Part shown: positions 59,226-64,000 of the stretch, piece by piece | Position numbering within the stretch: position 1 is the first letter of the stretch | Layout of the letters: each line of letters opens with the position of its first letter | Source of the DNA: Meloidogyne chitwoodi | Taxonomy: Eukaryota; Nematoda; Chromadorea; Rhabditida; Meloidogynidae | Direction of reading: 5' to 3' | DNA length: 64,000 bases | NCBI GenBank assembly: GCA_015183035.1 | Contig: JACZZP010000017.1 | Location: 1,488,001-1,552,000 of the forward strand | Made by a program: the position numbers and the translations under genes | Notes under the pieces: generated by a model | What the model saw: the letters and a program-made list of their open reading frames with translations, nothing else | Told to the model about the DNA's origin: nothing | Database searches by the model: none

Positions 59226-61668
59226 ATGAATTTAATAAATAACAACAATAATAATTATTCTTCATCATTATCATTATATTTACAAAATGGTGATATTTGT
59301 GAATATTTAGATATAAATGGAAACTCATATACAAATAATTTAACAAATAAATTTAAAATATTAGATTCAGTAATTAATAAAACAATTTTTGATTTAATAT
59401 TTTCAAATTTTATTCATCAACAAATTGTTTCTGAATGTTCTTTTAAATATTTATTAAAATTAATTAATGTAATGTTAAATTTAAATAATTTTTATAAATT
59501 AATTTTTTATTTAAATTTTTAGTCACAAAGTTATCAAAACAGTCTTCTCACAAAATATCAAATGAGTTATTGGTCTATACAAATTCCTTATATTGTTATA
59601 CCAGCTTTATTTGCAATTTTATCCATTTTATTAAATATTAGTTTAATAATTGTTTCTTTTAAAAAATTACAGGTTATAAATAAATATAAAAATTAGGAGA
59701 ATTTATTAATATGATTTAAATAAAAATATATTTTAAATTAATTTATTAATTTAAAAAAAGACAAATCTTCTCCTTCCATTTGATTCTTTTTGTCAAATAT
59801 TTGCTTTAATTCCTTTTATTATTAATTTTATTTATTTTTTATTTGGAATTACAATAATTAATTATAATATTTGTTTTTGGATTTCTTTAATATCAACTAT
59901 TGGTTCTTATTCTTCTTTTATGGCTATTTTCTTTATTTCTTTAGAAAGAATGTTAATTGTTTATTTTCCTTTAAGGTAAAACATTGTTTAATTTAATTTG
60001 TCTCTCTTATATTTACTTATACTCTACTATATGAATAGAACACAAATCTGTACATTTGTAAAGAGAGAGACAAAATTCAGAATTATTTAATTTTTAATTT
60101 CTGATTTTGTTTTATTTAAGTTCTGATTTTGTTTTATTTAAGTTCTGTTTTTGATTATTTAAGTTCTGATTTTGTTTTATTTAAGTTCTGTTTTTGATTA
60201 TTTAAGTTCTGATTTTGTTTTATTTAAGTTCTGTTTTTGATTATTTAAGTTCTGATTTTGTTTTATTTAATTTCTGATTTTGTTTTATTTAAGTTCTGAT
60301 TTTGTTTTATTTAATTTCTGATTTTGTTTTATTTAAGTTCTGATTTTGTTTTATTTAATTTCTGATTTTGTTTTATTTAAGTTCTGATTTTGTTTTATTT
60401 AATTTCTGATTTTGTTTTATTTAAGTTCTGATTTTGTTTTATTTAATTTCTGATTTTGTTTTATTTAGTTCTGATTTTGTTTTATTTAATTTCTGATTTT
60501 GTTTTATTTAAGTTCTGATTTTGTTTTATTTAATTTCTGATTTTGTTTTATTTAAGTTCTGATTTTGTTTTATTTAAGTTCTGTTTTTGATTATTTAAGT
60601 TCTGATTTTGTTTTATTTAATTTCTGATTTTGTTTTATTTAAGTTCTGATTTTGTTTTATTTAATTTCTGATTTTGTTTTATTTAAGTTCTGATTTTGTT
60701 TTATTTAATTTCTGTTTTTGTTTTATTTAAGTTCTGATTTTGTTTTATTTAAGTTATGATTTTGTTTTTATTAATTTCAGAATGCATGTTATTCCTGACT
60801 CTACAATTTTTCGTATATATTTATTAATATTTGCTATTTGTTTATTTTCTGGAGGAATAATTACTTTAACTCAAATTAATGTTTTAACAAGTTTAAATAT
60901 TATTTTTGAAAAGTTTATTTAATTAATTAAATTAATTTTTAAATATTAAGATTACTTTTATGTAATTCTGGTATATATTCTGATTTATTAAATTCAACAT
61001 TTACTTTAATAATTATTTCTCTTTCTTTATTTAATTATATTTTAATATTTTTTATGATTATTTGGCGTTATTATGGCAAAAAAGTTTTTTCGAAATTAAA
61101 AAAAAATAAAGTTTCTCCTACACAAAATAATGATCGGCCAGAGAAAGGTTATTTATTTTTAAAATTATTAAAAATATTTTTTTAGATATAAAATTAATTA
61201 TTAAAAATGCTTTACGTATTCTTCGATCTGTTTTGATTATTTCTTTAATTCTTTTTATTGGTTGGATAATTTGTTCGGCAAAAAGAAATTATGTGTTAAT
61301 GTTTATTGCTCCTATTTCTAATGCTTTAACTAATCTATTTATTTCCAAATCATCTGCACAATATTCTATAATTTCTGTTAATATTTTAAATATTTTTATT
61401 CTTATTTTAATTTGTATATATATAATATCTGCAGGAATTAATGCTCCTATTTTAATTATTTGCAAGTACAATTTTTTAATATTTTTTTAAATTTAAATAT
61501 ATTTTAAAATAAATATATTTAATTATTAACTATTTTTTAATTTTTAGTGTTGAATACAGAAATGCATACAAATCAATTTTCAAACTTTTTAAAAATAAAA
61601 GTACAACTGTTCAGCCACTTTTTATTAAAACAAATAATAACAACAACAAAAACCAGAATGTTACATAA
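59226..61668 (+). CDS. Seven-transmembrane G-protein-coupled receptor (putative chemoreceptor)
   Basis: Eight or so exons with consistent phases. ATG at 59226 opens an Asn/Ser-rich extracellular N-terminus. Membrane segments follow in order: TM1 YIVIPALFAILSILLNISL; TM2 FALIPFIINFIYFLFGIT; TM3 SLISTIGSYSSFMAIFFIS, ending LERMLIVYFPLR (a DRY-like position); TM4 IFRIYLLIFAICLFSGGI; TM5 FTLIIISLSLFNYILIFFM; TM6 SVLIISLILFIGWIICSA; TM7 ILICIYIISAGINAPILII. Then CNVEYRNAYKSIFKLF and an Asn-rich tail to TAA 61666-61668. The fold is rhodopsin-like; Srsx or another nematode chemoreceptor family is likely, but I cannot place it. The intron after PLR contains a 0.7 kb minisatellite. Confidence 0.82.
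60097..60775. repeat. 22-bp minisatellite in a receptor intron
   Basis: About 31 tandem units of TTCTGATTTTGTTTTATTTA plus AG or AT, with a 21-bp variant containing GTTTTTGATTATTTAAG. Two unit types (ending TTTAAG or TTTAAT) often alternate, making a 44-bp dimer in places. It lies between the donor at about 59975 and the acceptor TTTCAG at 60774-60779. Confidence 0.95.
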
Positions 61669-62212
61669 AGAAAAAAACAATTTTAAAATTTAATTCAACA
61701 AAAAAACTGTCAGAAATGCATAAAAGAAGATGTAAAGAAGACAATCATTCATAACTTTAAATATAATCCTTGAAAATTTAAATTTTTTAAAATTTAAAAT
61801 AAATTAATTTTTTATTTTTTGTTAATTCAAAGTGAATTATTTTAAAGAATTTTGTTTTAAAATTGGGAGATCTTTTATGGAAAGATTAAATTAATTTTTT
61901 AAACTTAACTGAGAATAAAATTAATTAACTAATTTCCCTGTTGGGGTGTCGTTATAGAATCCTTTTATTAATCTCCTGATTAGGGATTAGTCTCTTTACT
62001 AAAGTTCTAATCAGTCAAGCATTCTCAGCCATAGTCTCATTATTCTTTGTCTTTACCCATTATTTTGTTTATCACAATCTAAATACCTAGGTTTTAAACA
62101 AAGAATGTATTTATTTTAAAATATTTAATTATAAATATTTTGAATATTTTAATATTACGTAGTATACAATTTTTTTAAAAAAAAAGTATTTCTTTTTTCA
62201 ATTTTTCTTATT
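61669..62212. other. Convergent intergenic region between two receptors
   Basis: 3' flanks of the two convergent receptor genes. A less AT-rich stretch at about 61930-62080 has no frame and no recognisable RNA structure. Confidence 0.45.
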
Positions 62213-63694
62213 TTAAATATCTTGTGGTGCAATAGCATTATTACTATTTGTATTAATTGTATTACTATTTCCATTTCTTAAAATTTGTCCTCCACATTTA
62301 AAATATTTAATTAAAAGTTGTCTATAATTTCTAACACTTAAAAGAGTTACCTTTTTTAAATTAAATTAATTAAATTTAATTAAATAAAACTAAAGAATTT
62401 AAAATAGCAATTAAAGCAGTTATTGGAGTACCAAGAATCATTCCAATCTTTGTATTTGAAGTAAAATTAAAAAATAAAGTAAAATTAATATAAAGTTGAG
62501 GAATAAATGTAAGTAAAGGTAATAATGCCTTTAAATGAATATTTAAAAATATTTTTATTTAATTTTAAAGAGTAAAAATTTGTTTTATTAAAATTTATTA
62601 TTATAAGGGTATATTTATTTTATTTAAATTTTTAAAATTAAATTTAATATTTTTTTAAATATTTTTAATTTTTAAAATAAACATTAGCAAGTCCAAAAAA
62701 TAAAAATTTAATTTACTTTTAAATTTAAAAAATAATTAATTTACTTGTGTAGTCAATACAATAGTCATTTGTCTATTAACTTGTCTCAAAGTTTCCAAAT
62801 CAGGTCCTTTATATGTTTTTCTAACATATAATTGTATTTTTATTCCAAATAAAATAACAATTATATATGATAATAAAGTAAGTATAAATGCATAAATTAC
62901 TATAAAACCTGAGAGATTACTTGTCTTTTTAAAATTAAAAATAAATTAATAATTTAAAAATAAATAAATTAAAACCTCAGCACGCATACCAACAACATAA
63001 TTTTTAATTGTATTATTATCAATTTCTAAAATATCCATAATTTCATAATTTGTTAAATATTCATTTTCTAATGTTGGATGGAATGCAATAAAAGATAAAA
63101 TAAAAAGAAAAGCAATTGGGAAAATAAAACAAAAAAGTATTAATCCATAAATTTTCTTATTAATTTTTATACAACTTTAAATTTAAAAATAGGTATATTA
63201 TTAATTTATTTAAAATAGAGTATTTCTTCTGTAAAACGATAACTTTCTATTTAATTAATTATTTACTCTCTACCCTATTTAAATTTATGGAAAATCCCAA
63301 TTTCTTTTCTTTTTTGGACAGTTGGTCACATTGTGGAATTTCTTACATTTTATATCACTGAATGTTTTAAATATTAATATCAAAATATTTCCGTATTATC
63401 CAAAGACTACCTACTTGAAAATGTAATTGTTCCTTTCACACTACTCATAGAGTGAAAGGAACATAGAGGGTGTTGAATAATAGAAAGAATGTTTTCCCAT
63501 CAGAAGAAATACTTTATTTATTTTTACCGAACAACAGACAAATAACGAAAAACAAATTGAGAACAAACATTCATTGTAGTAAATCTAGACACAAAACCAC
63601 AAATCATAAAACAAACACATTGCCAAGGATTTGGTAAATAATGTGTTGGTCCATATTCCCATACTGTTCCAACACCACGATCAGACACATAAAC
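62213..63694 (-). CDS. Str/Srd-type seven-transmembrane chemoreceptor, 5' end outside window
   Basis: Minus-strand exons read, in order: VWEYGPTHYLPNPWQCVCFM, ICGFVSRFTTMNVCSQFVFR and YLSVVR (exon 63694-63538); then CIKINKKIYGLILFCFIFPI and FILSFIAFHPT; then FIVIYAFILTLLSYIIVILF with RQVNRQMTIVLTTQ; then ALLPLLTFIPQLYINFTLFF and a C-terminal VTLLSVRNYRQLLIKYF. The stop is TAA at 62215-62213. The FRYLSVVR, RQMTIVLTTQALLP and SVRNYRQ motifs are typical of the Str superfamily of nematode chemoreceptors (Srd/Str/Srj). At least the first two membrane segments must lie beyond 63.7 kb or outside the window. The subfamily is not settled. Confidence 0.8.
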
Positions 63695-64000
63695 CTTTTT
63701 ATAAATAAAAATATAAATAATTTGTGAATTAAATTTTGATAAATTATTTAAGGGTTGCCTCTTCCTTTATAACAGGAATGAGAACTTAACGGAAAAATTT
63801 ACAGAGATCTGCACTTTTATCGGTTTCGAATATTCGGAATTGTCAATCTTAAATATCATTTTAACCATTTTTTACATATCACAAATTTAGAATAGATTTT
63901 TCTCTAATTTACTCTGTCAGTCTTTAAAACTAAAATAATTAAAAGGATATTCTTCTAATTTTAATTAATTAAATTTATTTATTTATTCCTTGAAAAATCT
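63695..64000. other. Window end, probable intron or 5' flank of the receptor
   Basis: No exon of the receptor could be identified here with confidence. Confidence 0.35.

Noticed and set aside
63430..63465. Short hairpin GTTCCTTTCAC...GTGAAAGGAAC
   Set aside because: It lies in a probable receptor intron; an 11-bp stem alone is not evidence of an RNA gene or element.

Overview
The window looks like nuclear DNA of a nematode, most likely a plant-parasitic tylenchid such as a root-knot nematode (Meloidogyne). That placement is inference. It rests on extreme AT richness, very small introns (often 35-60 bp) with TTTCAG/TTTTAG-like acceptors, AG acceptors just before start codons that resemble trans-splice sites, nematode serpentine receptors, and Gly/Tyr-rich secreted peptides. 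No tRNA, rRNA, CRISPR or prokaryotic feature was seen.

Region 1 (1-24.2 kb) is a housekeeping block, all on the minus strand: the N-terminal part of a BIRC6/BRUCE-like giant E2/E3 with an intact BIR domain (cut by the window edge), a secretory-pathway Ca/Mn P-type ATPase (SPCA/PMR1), NIP7 (60S biogenesis), NMNAT (NAD synthesis), CDC6 (replication licensing) and RPA1 (ssDNA binding). CDC6 and RPA1 act in the same process and sit with NMNAT and NIP7 in one co-oriented cluster. A near-perfect palindrome with about 500 bp arms lies between the ATPase and NIP7.

Region 2 (24.2-38.1 kb) alternates strands: a CTDSPL2-like phosphatase, a short CCDC102-like coiled-coil protein, three small unrecognised proteins, a tyrosine-phosphatase-like protein whose catalytic Cys is Asp (a pseudophosphatase), and a Y-box cold-shock RNA-binding protein with two possible C-termini. 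Two MITEs with clean 9-bp target duplications lie here.

Region 3 (38.5-53 kb) is a repeat domain. A recent partial duplication of the NIP7 locus, broken by a MITE, runs directly into about 11.5 kb of a 143-150 bp satellite (about 78 monomers). Part of the satellite has a five-monomer higher-order repeat. A 1.54 kb Mutator-like element with long inverted termini, a FLYWCH zinc-finger remnant and a 9-bp target duplication is inserted in it.

Region 4 (53-58.3 kb) is bounded by a perfect 127-bp inverted repeat. It holds a PH-domain protein and a pair of duplicated secreted-peptide genes. The pair share an almost identical signal and pro-region exon but have different Gly/Tyr/Trp-rich mature exons. 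A nested pair of MITEs lies between them.

Region 5 (59.2-64 kb) has two convergent seven-transmembrane receptors, probably chemoreceptors. One carries a 22-bp minisatellite in an intron; the other runs off the window.

Multi-exon genes are given as start-to-stop spans. Exon joins were worked out by eye, and the stated starts and stops come from reading the codons.
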